Under the pieces are notes generated by a model. The model worked only from the letters and a program-made list of their open reading frames with translations. It was not told the origin of the DNA and made no database searches. From DUTS01 sp050951605 (GTDB lineage Bacteria; Bacillota; Peptococcia; DRI-13; DTU073): DNA of 64,000 nucleotides. Of the stretch, positions 57,079-64,000 are shown in pieces; position 1 is the stretch's first letter, and every line of letters starts with the position of its first letter. The stretch is taken from positions 310,001 through 374,000 of the forward strand of contig JBMNJJ010000009.1 in assembly GCA_050951605.1 (NCBI GenBank), written 5' to 3'. The position numbers and the translations under genes are program-made.

Positions 57079-60000
57079 GTGTTAATATTACCGCCACACC
57101 TGCCGCAGATGATGCCAGTGTTCACTATAAACGGACTTGGTATTGGGACAGGCACTCAATCGATAAACGTAGATGTTTCTTCGGGAACCAAAGAAGTACC
57201 TGTTGTCGTTACCGAGGCAGATGGGATTACAACCAAGACCTATAAAATTAGAATAATTAAGGTGGGGTATCTTACAGACCTAGCTTTAAATGGTGCTTCA
57301 TTACCGGGTTTTGCACCGGAAACCTTGGACTACACGGTCAATGTAGCCAATGCTACAGACGCCGTGGATATTGCTGCTATCTTAGAAGACCCCACTACGC
57401 AAGATTTAATGATTAATAATCAGCCATACACCAGTGGGACTTCAATGCCTATTCCTCTTAACGAAGGTCAGAATACTATTTCCATTAAAGTAACTGTACC
57501 CGGATATGAGACTATATACACCTTAAATATCTATCGCGCTTCTCTTGTAGATTTAAAAGCACTGACCACTAATCTCGGAACATTAAAACCTGAATTTGTA
57601 CCCGGTACCTCTGTTTACACCATAACCTTAGATGATGCCCAAGCTCTAAACGAGATCGAGATTACGGCAACACCTTTTGAGGATAATGCCACTGTGACGA
57701 TCGGAGCTACAAGTGGTTCGGGTGTTCAGACGGGGACAGTAGCTTTAAATCCCGGTACTAATGCTATTAATATTGTAGTTACGAATGGTACTCTGGAAAA
57801 AACATATACCGTTAATGTCATTAGACCGGCTTATCTAACGGCACTTACTGTCAAAAACAATGTAGGTCAATCTTTAGCTTTAACTCCCGGGTTTGCCTCC
57901 ACTACCTATGACTATACTTTAGCTAATGTAGCAAACAGTGTGGAATTTCTTGATATTACGGCAGTGGGAGAAGGTGCTGTAGAAATAAAAAGTAATGGTG
58001 TGCTTTGTGATGCGAATCATGTTCCTTTAAATGTTTGGGAAAATACGATTACCATTGAAGTGATTGTATCCGGTGCTACGCGTACATATAAACTTGCAGT
58101 CTATCGTGAACCTTCTAAGAATGCTAATTTAGCAAACTTGACTACAAGCAGTGGCACTTGGGATCCAGTTTTTGACCCTGCTACTACTATTTATGCCGTA
58201 ACATTAGATGAAAAAATCGATTCACTTACTCTTACTGCGGCAACAGAACATCCGCAAGCTACTGTAAAAATTAACGGTGTAGCAACAGAGAACGCCAATA
58301 TTCCTCTTACACCGGGTATAAATACCGCAACCGTTACTGTAACTGCTGAAGATGGTATTACTACCAAAAACTATACAGTTGATATTCGCCGACCAGCTTA
58401 CTTAGAGGCACTTACAGTAAAAAATAGTGCCGGACAAACAGTAGCTTTAACTCCGGATTTTACTTCCACCACTTTTAACTATACTGTAGACACAGTACCC
58501 AATAATGTCATTGTTTTAGCTGTAACTGCCACCGGAGAAGAGTCCGCAATTATAGATGTTAATGGAAGCGTTGTTGCCAGTGGCACAGCGAAAAACGTTG
58601 CTTTAGACGTAGGTGCTACTTTTATCAATATTGAAGTAACTGAACCGGAGACGGAGATTATAAAGACTTACACGCTTAAAGCATATCGGTCGGCTAATGT
58701 TAATTTAAGTAATTTATCTACTAACACAGGTAAGTGGAATGAAGAGTTTACTTCCGGTACTAGTTCCTATACGGTAACTTTGGAAAAAGGTGATAGCAAT
58801 ATTACCATTACGGCTGTACCTGCTGACGACCAAGCCAGTGTTAAAATTGGCGGACAAGGAACAGGTACAGGTACTCAAACCATTTCCGTATCACTTGATG
58901 TAGGGATTAATAGCATACCGATTGAAATAACCGGTAGAGATGGTGCTACTAAAAATCTTTATTCACTTACTGTCATTAGACCGGTAACCTTAAGCGGCTT
59001 AACCATTAGTAATGGTACTTTAGACCCTGCTTTTGATAAAGATACTTTGAATTATACGGCTAGGGTAGATGATAGAATAACTTCACTCGAGGTTACTGCT
59101 TCAGCAGCAGATGGTGCGAAAATCTACATCAATGATGAAGAAACTGATAAACAAGCTATACCTCTCAATATTGGCACCAATAACATTTTCATAAGAGTGG
59201 AAATGTCCGGAACGAGTAATACCTATAAACTTACTGTAACTCGTAGTGCTAGTGATGTTAATTTAGATGAGTTAAGAACCAATATTGGTACATGGGATAA
59301 AACCTTTACTCGTGAAACTACCTCTTATACTGTAACTTTGGATAAAGCTGTAGATAATATAGATGTCACTGTAACGCCCGCTGATTCCGAAGCAACAGTT
59401 AGTGTACTCCAGCCGGTTATCGATAATTCCTTAGTATTGTGGCTTGATGGCAAGCAAGAGTCAAATGGCTCTACGGCAGTTACTTGGAATGACCTTTCCG
59501 GCAAAGGGAATCATGGCGAATTGAACAACTTTGTTTATACCACAGGAAGTGGCTGGACGGGAGAAGGGTTGGAGTTTGACGGAGTGAATGATTATGTGGA
59601 GATTGCTAACCCGTTGATACAAGACAGTGATTTTACTATTAGTTTTTGGACTAAATTAAATTCGATAAAAAATCAATGTTTTTTCTGTACTCGAACTATG
59701 CTGGGGCAAGGAGTTTCGATATTTGCACTATCTAATAACACGATAAGAATTGATACATCTCAAGGTATGCAATGGATAACAGGGTATAATATACCCGTTA
59801 ACACAAAAACTCACATAGCAGTTACTAAAAGTAATAGCAATGTATCTCTTTACATTAATGGAGTTTTTCATTCTTCCACCTCTTCTGTTGGAAATATGTC
59901 TAGTATGTCAAACATTGCCACTTTAGGTATTTCCCATATAAGTGGGGGCGATTTTGGAAACCAATTGGATGGCATTATTGACGGCGTTTGTATCTACAAT

Positions 60001-60915
60001 CGTGCCCTTACTGCCGCTGAAGTAGAACAGAACTATCGAGCTGGGCAAGAGCCTGCAGGTGCACGTACCGTATCTGTGCCTTTAAAATCAGGTCAAAATT
60101 CTATCCCCATTACTGTACGGGGTGTAGATGGTGTGACAACGAAAACATATACTCTCAATGTGATTAGACCCGGCGCTCTGGAAACTCTGGAAATAGGGAA
60201 TGGAACCATAGACCCTGAGTTTACTAAAGATGTCAACGCTTATACTGTAGACAGTAATGTCTTTTTAGTAAAAGTTACGCCAACGTTAGAAGACCTTGCT
60301 ACACAAGAGCTTTACCTCAATATCAATAATAGTGAAACTGATACAAAATGTGTAAGTGGAGAAACACAGGTGCTGGAGTTAAATAAGGGAATAAATACGG
60401 TAGCGATAAAAGTAAAGACACCCTCGAATAATCTTGTTAATACATATACCCTCAATGTAAACGTAGTTCCTTTAGTAGAAGAAATAGGAATGGGTGATAT
60501 TGATGGTACGGGCTTACGGGAAGTACAAAGTGTTTTCGGGGCACAAGTTCTAAGCAGGTTGAACTTTAATTTAAGTCAAAGGGTTAATACCGGGTTAAAA
60601 GTAAAATTCAATTTACCGGAAGCTTTGGGAATACAACAAGTCATAGGTCTTTACAATGCGACGACGGGAGACGTTGTAACTACCAATATTGAGATAAGTA
60701 AAGATGTTCCTGAAGGGGTAGTAGCTGGTAATAACGTCATCACGATTAATAGTTCACTTGACCCTGGTGCTTATGAAGTGAAGTTTATTTTAACTAATGA
60801 CCCCATAAAATTAAAGGTTGAATTAGATTCCTTTAGTGAGGTCGGTGGAAATACGTTTGAATGTACAAGTGATCCTTTGGAAATAGAATATGTTGATTTC
60901 CCTGAACTGTTGTAG
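57079..60915 (+). CDS. Open piece 3: cadherin-like repeats with an inserted LamG domain
   Basis: The open frame covers about 1270 meaningful residues from 57122; the first 15 codons after ATG 57079 are out of the ancestral frame, so that start is an accident. It holds about ten cadherin-like beta-sandwich repeats of 90 residues, each with LxxLxxxxGxxxPxF, YTVTL, ITATPADDxAxV, a GxNxIxI strand and TYTLNVIRP. One repeat is split after EATVSV by a LamG domain (NSLVLWLDGKQESNGSTAV, ending at VEQNYRAG) and resumes at ARTVSVPLKSG. The C-terminus is a beta-rich region without membrane anchor or sorting signal. Confidence 0.65.
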   Translation: MLILPPHLPQMMPVFTINGLGIGTGTQSINVDVSSGTKEVPVVVTEADGITTKTYKIRIIKVGYLTDLALNGASLPGFAPETLDYTVNVANATDAVDIAAILEDPTTQDLMINNQPYTSGTSMPIPLNEGQNTISIKVTVPGYETIYTLNIYRASLVDLKALTTNLGTLKPEFVPGTSVYTITLDDAQALNEIEITATPFEDNATVTIGATSGSGVQTGTVALNPGTNAINIVVTNGTLEKTYTVNVIRPAYLTALTVKNNVGQSLALTPGFASTTYDYTLANVANSVEFLDITAVGEGAVEIKSNGVLCDANHVPLNVWENTITIEVIVSGATRTYKLAVYREPSKNANLANLTTSSGTWDPVFDPATTIYAVTLDEKIDSLTLTAATEHPQATVKINGVATENANIPLTPGINTATVTVTAEDGITTKNYTVDIRRPAYLEALTVKNSAGQTVALTPDFTSTTFNYTVDTVPNNVIVLAVTATGEESAIIDVNGSVVASGTAKNVALDVGATFINIEVTEPETEIIKTYTLKAYRSANVNLSNLSTNTGKWNEEFTSGTSSYTVTLEKGDSNITITAVPADDQASVKIGGQGTGTGTQTISVSLDVGINSIPIEITGRDGATKNLYSLTVIRPVTLSGLTISNGTLDPAFDKDTLNYTARVDDRITSLEVTASAADGAKIYINDEETDKQAIPLNIGTNNIFIRVEMSGTSNTYKLTVTRSASDVNLDELRTNIGTWDKTFTRETTSYTVTLDKAVDNIDVTVTPADSEATVSVLQPVIDNSLVLWLDGKQESNGSTAVTWNDLSGKGNHGELNNFVYTTGSGWTGEGLEFDGVNDYVEIANPLIQDSDFTISFWTKLNSIKNQCFFCTRTMLGQGVSIFALSNNTIRIDTSQGMQWITGYNIPVNTKTHIAVTKSNSNVSLYINGVFHSSTSSVGNMSSMSNIATLGISHISGGDFGNQLDGIIDGVCIYNRALTAAEVEQNYRAGQEPAGARTVSVPLKSGQNSIPITVRGVDGVTTKTYTLNVIRPGALETLEIGNGTIDPEFTKDVNAYTVDSNVFLVKVTPTLEDLATQELYLNINNSETDTKCVSGETQVLELNKGINTVAIKVKTPSNNLVNTYTLNVNVVPLVEEIGMGDIDGTGLREVQSVFGAQVLSRLNFNLSQRVNTGLKVKFNLPEALGIQQVIGLYNATTGDVVTTNIEISKDVPEGVVAGNNVITINSSLDPGAYEVKFILTNDPIKLKVELDSFSEVGGNTFECTSDPLEIEYVDFPELL

Positions 60916-60928
60916 TAGAGAAAGTAAG

Positions 60929-60959
60929 AAAGGGGATTGCCGGAAGGCAGTCCCTTTTT
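60929..60959 (+). terminator. Terminator after the surface-protein remnant
   Basis: AAAGGGGATTGCC, a GGAA loop, GGCAGTCCC, then T5. Confidence 0.8.
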
Positions 60960-60989
60960 GTATGTCGTGCAATTAAATTTTCGGTTAAT

Positions 60990-61018
60990 TTGACAAATGA
61001 GAAAATTTAAGGCAAAAT
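60990..61018 (+). promoter_or_regulatory. Promoter of the 3D-domain protein
   Basis: TTGACA at 60990-60995 and CAAAAT at 61013-61018, 17-base spacer. Confidence 0.55.
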
Positions 61019-61052
61019 ATGTTGAAGGCATATTTTTATGGAGGTGTAAATA

Positions 61053-61898
61053 GTGAAGTCGCATAAAAAGTTTCTCCAGCTGATTTTCGCTATGACTTTA
61101 GTTGCTATTATGTTTTTTGTAGTAGCTCCTGAAGAGAAGATTGCTGAGGGAAATTATGCAACAGAACAAAAAGAGTACGAAGAAGTACAAGATTTAAAAG
61201 TAGTGCAGTTAATTGTTGATGGACAAGAATTGGAAATAACAACAGAAAAAGAAGTAGTTAAGGATATTTTAGATGAAGCTGAAATTAATTTAAATCCTGA
61301 GGATAAGACGATTCCGGAGTTAGATGAAATAGTAAAAGATAACGTACAAGTAATTCGTGTTGCTAAAGAAACGGTAGAAGAAAAAAAGACGCTGTCTTAT
61401 ACTACTGAAGAAAGACAATCTGAAGAACTTTATAAAGGTGAAAAAAGGGTTTTGCAAAAAGGGCAAAAAGGGATAGAAAAAAATATTTATGAAGTAACTT
61501 TAGAAGATGGAGAGGAAATTGCACGTGATTTTGTTAAGAAAGTTAGGGTAAAAGAACCTGTTACGCAGATTGTGGCATTAGGAACACGTCAAACAGTTTC
61601 TCGTGGTGGAACTTCATTGAAATTTGCAGAAGCTCATACGATGACAGCTACTGCATATACACATACGGGGAATCGAACAGCCACAGGTATTTGGCCTAGT
61701 GTGGGGATTGTAGCTGTAGATCCGCGTGTTATTCCATTGGGAACAAGATTATATGTAGATGGCTATGGTTATGCTACTGCTATGGATGTAGGTGGTAAAA
61801 TTAAAGGAAAGCGTATAGATGTCTTTATGGAGACAAAAGAAGAAGCTCTCCAATGGGGGCGTCGCCAGGTTCAAGTTTTCGTTTTACATAATGAATGA
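61053..61898 (+). CDS. YabE-like cell-wall protein with G5 and 3D domains
   Basis: 281 residues. An N-terminal membrane or signal helix (about 8-25), one DUF348 repeat (VVQLIVDGQELEITTEKEVV), a G5 domain (about 110-175, EERQSEELYKGEKRVLQKGQ) and a C-terminal 3D domain (AVDPRVIPLGTRLYVDGYG, ATAMDVGGKIKGKRIDVFM) named for its three aspartates. The 3D fold resembles lytic transglycosylase MltA and the Rpf2/Sps/YabE group, so it probably cuts or remodels peptidoglycan outside the cell, for example in germination. The start is GTG 61053 behind GGAGGTG. Confidence 0.88.
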   Translation: MKSHKKFLQLIFAMTLVAIMFFVVAPEEKIAEGNYATEQKEYEEVQDLKVVQLIVDGQELEITTEKEVVKDILDEAEINLNPEDKTIPELDEIVKDNVQVIRVAKETVEEKKTLSYTTEERQSEELYKGEKRVLQKGQKGIEKNIYEVTLEDGEEIARDFVKKVRVKEPVTQIVALGTRQTVSRGGTSLKFAEAHTMTATAYTHTGNRTATGIWPSVGIVAVDPRVIPLGTRLYVDGYGYATAMDVGGKIKGKRIDVFMETKEEALQWGRRQVQVFVLHNE

Positions 61899-61963
61899 AA
61901 ACTTGACTAATCTTAAAATTGTTTTGCTTAAAAAAATATGATAAACTTAAGAAAGAACTTAAG

Positions 61964-61990
61964 GCACAGGATTACCTGTGCTTTTTCTTT
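61964..61990 (+). terminator. Terminator upstream of yebC
   Basis: GCACAGG, ATTA, CCTGTGC, then T5. It ends 26 bases before the yebC start, so it may be an attenuator or the end of the preceding gene's transcript. Confidence 0.75.
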
Positions 61991-62015
61991 AAAAAAGCTT
62001 AAGGAGGTAATGGTA

Positions 62016-62783
62016 GTGGCCGGACATTCAAAATGGTCTAATATAAAACATAAAAAAAGTAAACAAGATGCCATTAAAGGAAAAATTTTTACTAAACTCG
62101 GTAGAGAATTAATTGTTGCTACCAAGATGGGGGGAGCTGACCCGGAGACTAATTTTCGCCTTAAAGTAGCTATTCAGAAAGCAAAAGCTGCTAATATGCC
62201 TAATGATAATATTGAGCGAGCTATTCAAAAAGGTGCCGGTGAGCAGGATGGTGATAATTTTGAAGAATTGATTTATGAAGGTTATGGACCGGGTGGAGCA
62301 GCGATTATGATTAATGTACTTACAGATAACCGTAATCGAACTGCCGGGGAAATTAGACATCTTTTTTCTAAACATGGTGGAAATATGGGGGAAACCGGTT
62401 GTGTTAGTTGGATGTTTAAACAAAAAGGAGTACTTATTTTAAAGAGAGAGAAATTAAATTTAAGTGAAGATGATTTGTTTCTTTTAGCTTTAGATAAAGG
62501 GGCAGAGGATATTATCTTAGATGATGCAGAAGAAATTGAAATTTATACAGAACCATCTAGTTTTCAAAAGGTTAAAGAAGGATTGGAAGAAGAAGGTTTG
62601 GAATTTGAAAGTGCAGAAATTGCAATGATTCCTGATACCAGTGTAGAAGTAGCCGATTTTGAACAGGCGAAGTTATTGTTGCGTTTGTTGAATTATTTAG
62701 AAGAGCATGATGACGTTCAAGATACTTTTACAAATTTTGATATACCGGAAGAGGTTTTAGCACAAATAGAAGCAAGTATATAG
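62016..62783 (+). CDS. yebC: YebC/TACO1 family protein
   Basis: 255 residues with the canonical start AGHSKWSNIKHKKSKQD, the middle YEGYGPGGAAIMINVLTDN and the third domain with SWMFKQKGVL. Members were described as transcription regulators and more recently as factors helping ribosomes through proline-rich stretches. The start is GTG 62016: AAGGAGG lies eight bases upstream and the family N-terminus begins there; ATG 62010 is too close to it. yebC next to ruvCAB is the usual order. Confidence 0.95.
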   Translation: MAGHSKWSNIKHKKSKQDAIKGKIFTKLGRELIVATKMGGADPETNFRLKVAIQKAKAANMPNDNIERAIQKGAGEQDGDNFEELIYEGYGPGGAAIMINVLTDNRNRTAGEIRHLFSKHGGNMGETGCVSWMFKQKGVLILKREKLNLSEDDLFLLALDKGAEDIILDDAEEIEIYTEPSSFQKVKEGLEEEGLEFESAEIAMIPDTSVEVADFEQAKLLLRLLNYLEEHDDVQDTFTNFDIPEEVLAQIEASI

Positions 62784-62805
62784 TAGAGAAACAGAGGTGT
62801 AAAGA

Positions 62806-63309
62806 TTGATTGTCTTGGGAATAGACCCCGGGATAGCGATTACCGGTTATGGGGTAATTGAAGACCGGGGTAATCGTTATAAAGCATTGGAATATGGCGT
62901 CATTCGCAGTAATAGTCGACAAGAAACAGCCAAAAGGCTACAAGAGATTTATCAAGGGGTCAGTCGCATTATCGACCTTTACACACCTGATTCTATGGCG
63001 ATTGAGGAATTGTTTTTTAATAAAAATGTTAGGTCAGCTTTCTCTGTTGGTCAAGCCCGGGGAGTAGCGATGTTAGCTGGTTGTCAGCATGGGGTACCTG
63101 TTTACGAATATACACCTCTCCAAGTTAAACAGGCCGTAGTTGGATATGGGCGGGCCGAAAAACAACAGGTACAATTTATGGTTAAAAGTCTTTTGAATTT
63201 ACAGGAGATTCCGCGTCCCGATGATGCCGCTGATGCTTTGGCGATTGCTATTTGTCATAGTAATTTTTGTTCTTCTACTTTGGGGAGAAGGAGAGAGATA
63301 ATTGATTGA
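62806..63309 (+). CDS. ruvC: Holliday junction endonuclease RuvC
   Basis: 167 residues. Catalytic acids are D in GIDPG (residue 7), E in AIEELFFNKN (near 66) and D in RPDDAADALAIA (near 140). RuvC cuts Holliday junctions with RuvAB. The start is TTG 62806 behind AGAGGTG. It overlaps ruvA by eight bases. Confidence 0.96.
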   Translation: MIVLGIDPGIAITGYGVIEDRGNRYKALEYGVIRSNSRQETAKRLQEIYQGVSRIIDLYTPDSMAIEELFFNKNVRSAFSVGQARGVAMLAGCQHGVPVYEYTPLQVKQAVVGYGRAEKQQVQFMVKSLLNLQEIPRPDDAADALAIAICHSNFCSSTLGRRREIID

Positions 63310-63901
63310 GTTTATTCAGGGGGAACTACAATTAAAAAGCTCTAAATATATTGTTGTCCAAGTGGGGGGGATAGGATACAGGTTATTTGTTCCCTCTTTA
63401 ACTATGGCTAAACTTCCCTCTGTACGTGAAGAAGTAACCATGTTTACTTATTTACATGTACGGGAAGATGAATTAAGCTTATATGGATTTTTGTCTAGTG
63501 AAGAAAGGGAGATTTTTATTATTCTTTTACAGGTTTCAGGAATAGGACCTAAATTAGCCCTGGCTATTTTATCACATCTGCCTGTTGCAGAACTGCGTAG
63601 AGCTATCTTACTTGGTGATACCAACTCTTTAACAACTATTCCCGGGGTGGGTAAAAAGACGGCAGGAAGAATGATTCTTGAATTAAAAGATAAATTAGGG
63701 AAACAGGCTCTTCCGGAAGAAGAAATGCTGGTAACAGGACCTTTACATACTGATGTGCGTAGTGAAGCGATTTCCGCTTTATTGGCTTTAGGTTATAGCT
63801 TGACCGAAGCACAAAAAGCTGTACCAACTCTTTCGGAGGGACAAGATTATTCTGTGGAGGACTTAATTCGCTTAGCTTTAAAAAATATAGCGAAATATTA
63901 A
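63302..63901 (+). CDS. ruvA: Holliday junction branch-migration protein RuvA
   Basis: 199 residues: N-terminal OB fold (IEFIQGELQLKSSKYIVVQV), two helix-hairpin-helix motifs (VSGIGPKLALAIL and TIPGVGKKTAGRMILELKDK), and the C-terminal domain III that binds RuvB. The start is TTG 63302, inside the end of ruvC with GGGAGAAGG upstream. Confidence 0.96.
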   Translation: MIEFIQGELQLKSSKYIVVQVGGIGYRLFVPSLTMAKLPSVREEVTMFTYLHVREDELSLYGFLSSEEREIFIILLQVSGIGPKLALAILSHLPVAELRRAILLGDTNSLTTIPGVGKKTAGRMILELKDKLGKQALPEEEMLVTGPLHTDVRSEAISALLALGYSLTEAQKAVPTLSEGQDYSVEDLIRLALKNIAKY

Positions 63902-63915
63902 ACGGGGGAAGTTAA

Positions 63916-64000
63916 ATGAGTGAAGAAAGAATTGTTTCACCCGATTTGATGAGGGAAGAGAGAGATGAATTAAATTTACGTCCCAGTTCTTTGGACGAAT
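63916..64000 (+). CDS. ruvB: Holliday junction helicase RuvB, N-terminal part
   Basis: Only 28 codons lie in the window. They end LNLRPSSLDE, the well-known RuvB start that leads into YIGQ. ATG 63916 follows GGGGGAAG, 14 bases after ruvA. Confidence 0.93.
   Translation, partial: MSEERIVSPDLMREERDELNLRPSSLDE

Larger units (their letters stand above)
53588..60915 (+). pseudogene. Remains of one giant secreted multidomain surface protein
   Basis: In the order found: signal peptide, RCC1 repeats, cadherin-like beta-sandwich repeats, GLUG repeats, LamG, and about ten more cadherin-like repeats with a second LamG. All run in one direction and would make a protein of about 2400 residues. The frame is broken by many insertions and stops between 54302 and 55330 and by two single-base insertions near 56915 and 57121. 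Neighbouring genes on both sides are intact, so poor sequence quality is not the likely cause. The separate open pieces are listed below. Confidence 0.75.

Noticed and set aside
57079..57121. ATG 57079 as the real start of the long cadherin-repeat frame
   Set aside because: The first 15 codons do not resemble the repeats, whereas the other frame over the same bases encodes NITATPAADDASV, so the frame is entered by a one-base insertion.
54302..57125. Programmed frameshifting as explanation of the broken surface-protein gene
   Set aside because: Too many shifts of both kinds plus in-frame stops, and no slippery sequence with downstream structure at the joints.

Overview
The window is a contiguous piece of a low-GC Gram-positive, endospore-forming anaerobe, most likely a Clostridia member of Peptococcaceae type. 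Supporting signs are sporulation genes (ytaF, ytxC, yunB), an anaerobic class III ribonucleotide reductase, an iron-only hydrogenase, strong A/G-rich ribosome binding sites, TTG and GTG starts, a T-box leader, an L20 leader and a Firmicutes-type 16S rRNA. No lineage below that is claimed, because nothing could be searched.

Layout. 1-2.9 kb: end of speE, speB, four tRNAs (Phe, Gly, Cys, Leu) and an inositol-monophosphatase-like gene. 3.0-6.4 kb: a zinc-ribbon protein, then nrdD-nrdG. 6.5-10.2 kb: a three-gene cluster of an SSF transporter, an N-acyl-D-amino-acid deacylase and a DapF-fold racemase resembling CntK/histidine racemases, read here as a D-amino-acid salvage pathway. 10.2-17.6 kb: HAD phosphatase, recD2, tyrS, [FeFe] hydrogenase, argB and ytaF. 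17.6-24.3 kb: an MCP behind a structured leader, a secreted beta-propeller-like protein, an odd tRNA-His-like gene, tRNA-Val, ytxC, a DUF445 protein, and a CheY plus MshEN-like/CheX pair. 24.4-36.6 kb: PHP phosphoesterase, DUF89, thrS, a lone unknown gene, L20 leader-infC-rpmI-rplT, an rRNA methyltransferase, Phe T-box-pheS-pheT, zapA and a NIF3-like gene. 36.8-45.6 kb: U32 peptidase-family protein, mutS2, a class A PBP and yunB.

45.6-51.7 kb is a complete rRNA operon (16S, tRNA-Ile, tRNA-Ala, 23S, 5S) with two promoters, boxA-like sites and processing stems. Its spacers carry palindromic repeat modules, one nested inside another, and behind the 5S gene lies a truncated second 5S copy. 51.7-53.6 kb is a small phage-like immunity block: an ImmA-like gene, two divergent XRE regulators over operator-like repeats, and a third XRE gene whose start is broken.

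53.6-60.9 kb holds the wreck of one very large secreted protein with RCC1 repeats, cadherin-like repeats, GLUG repeats and two LamG domains. It is split by frameshifts and stops, yet its last 3.8 kb stays open. 61.0-64.0 kb returns to the conserved backbone: a G5/3D-domain cell-wall protein, yebC, ruvC, ruvA and the start of ruvB.
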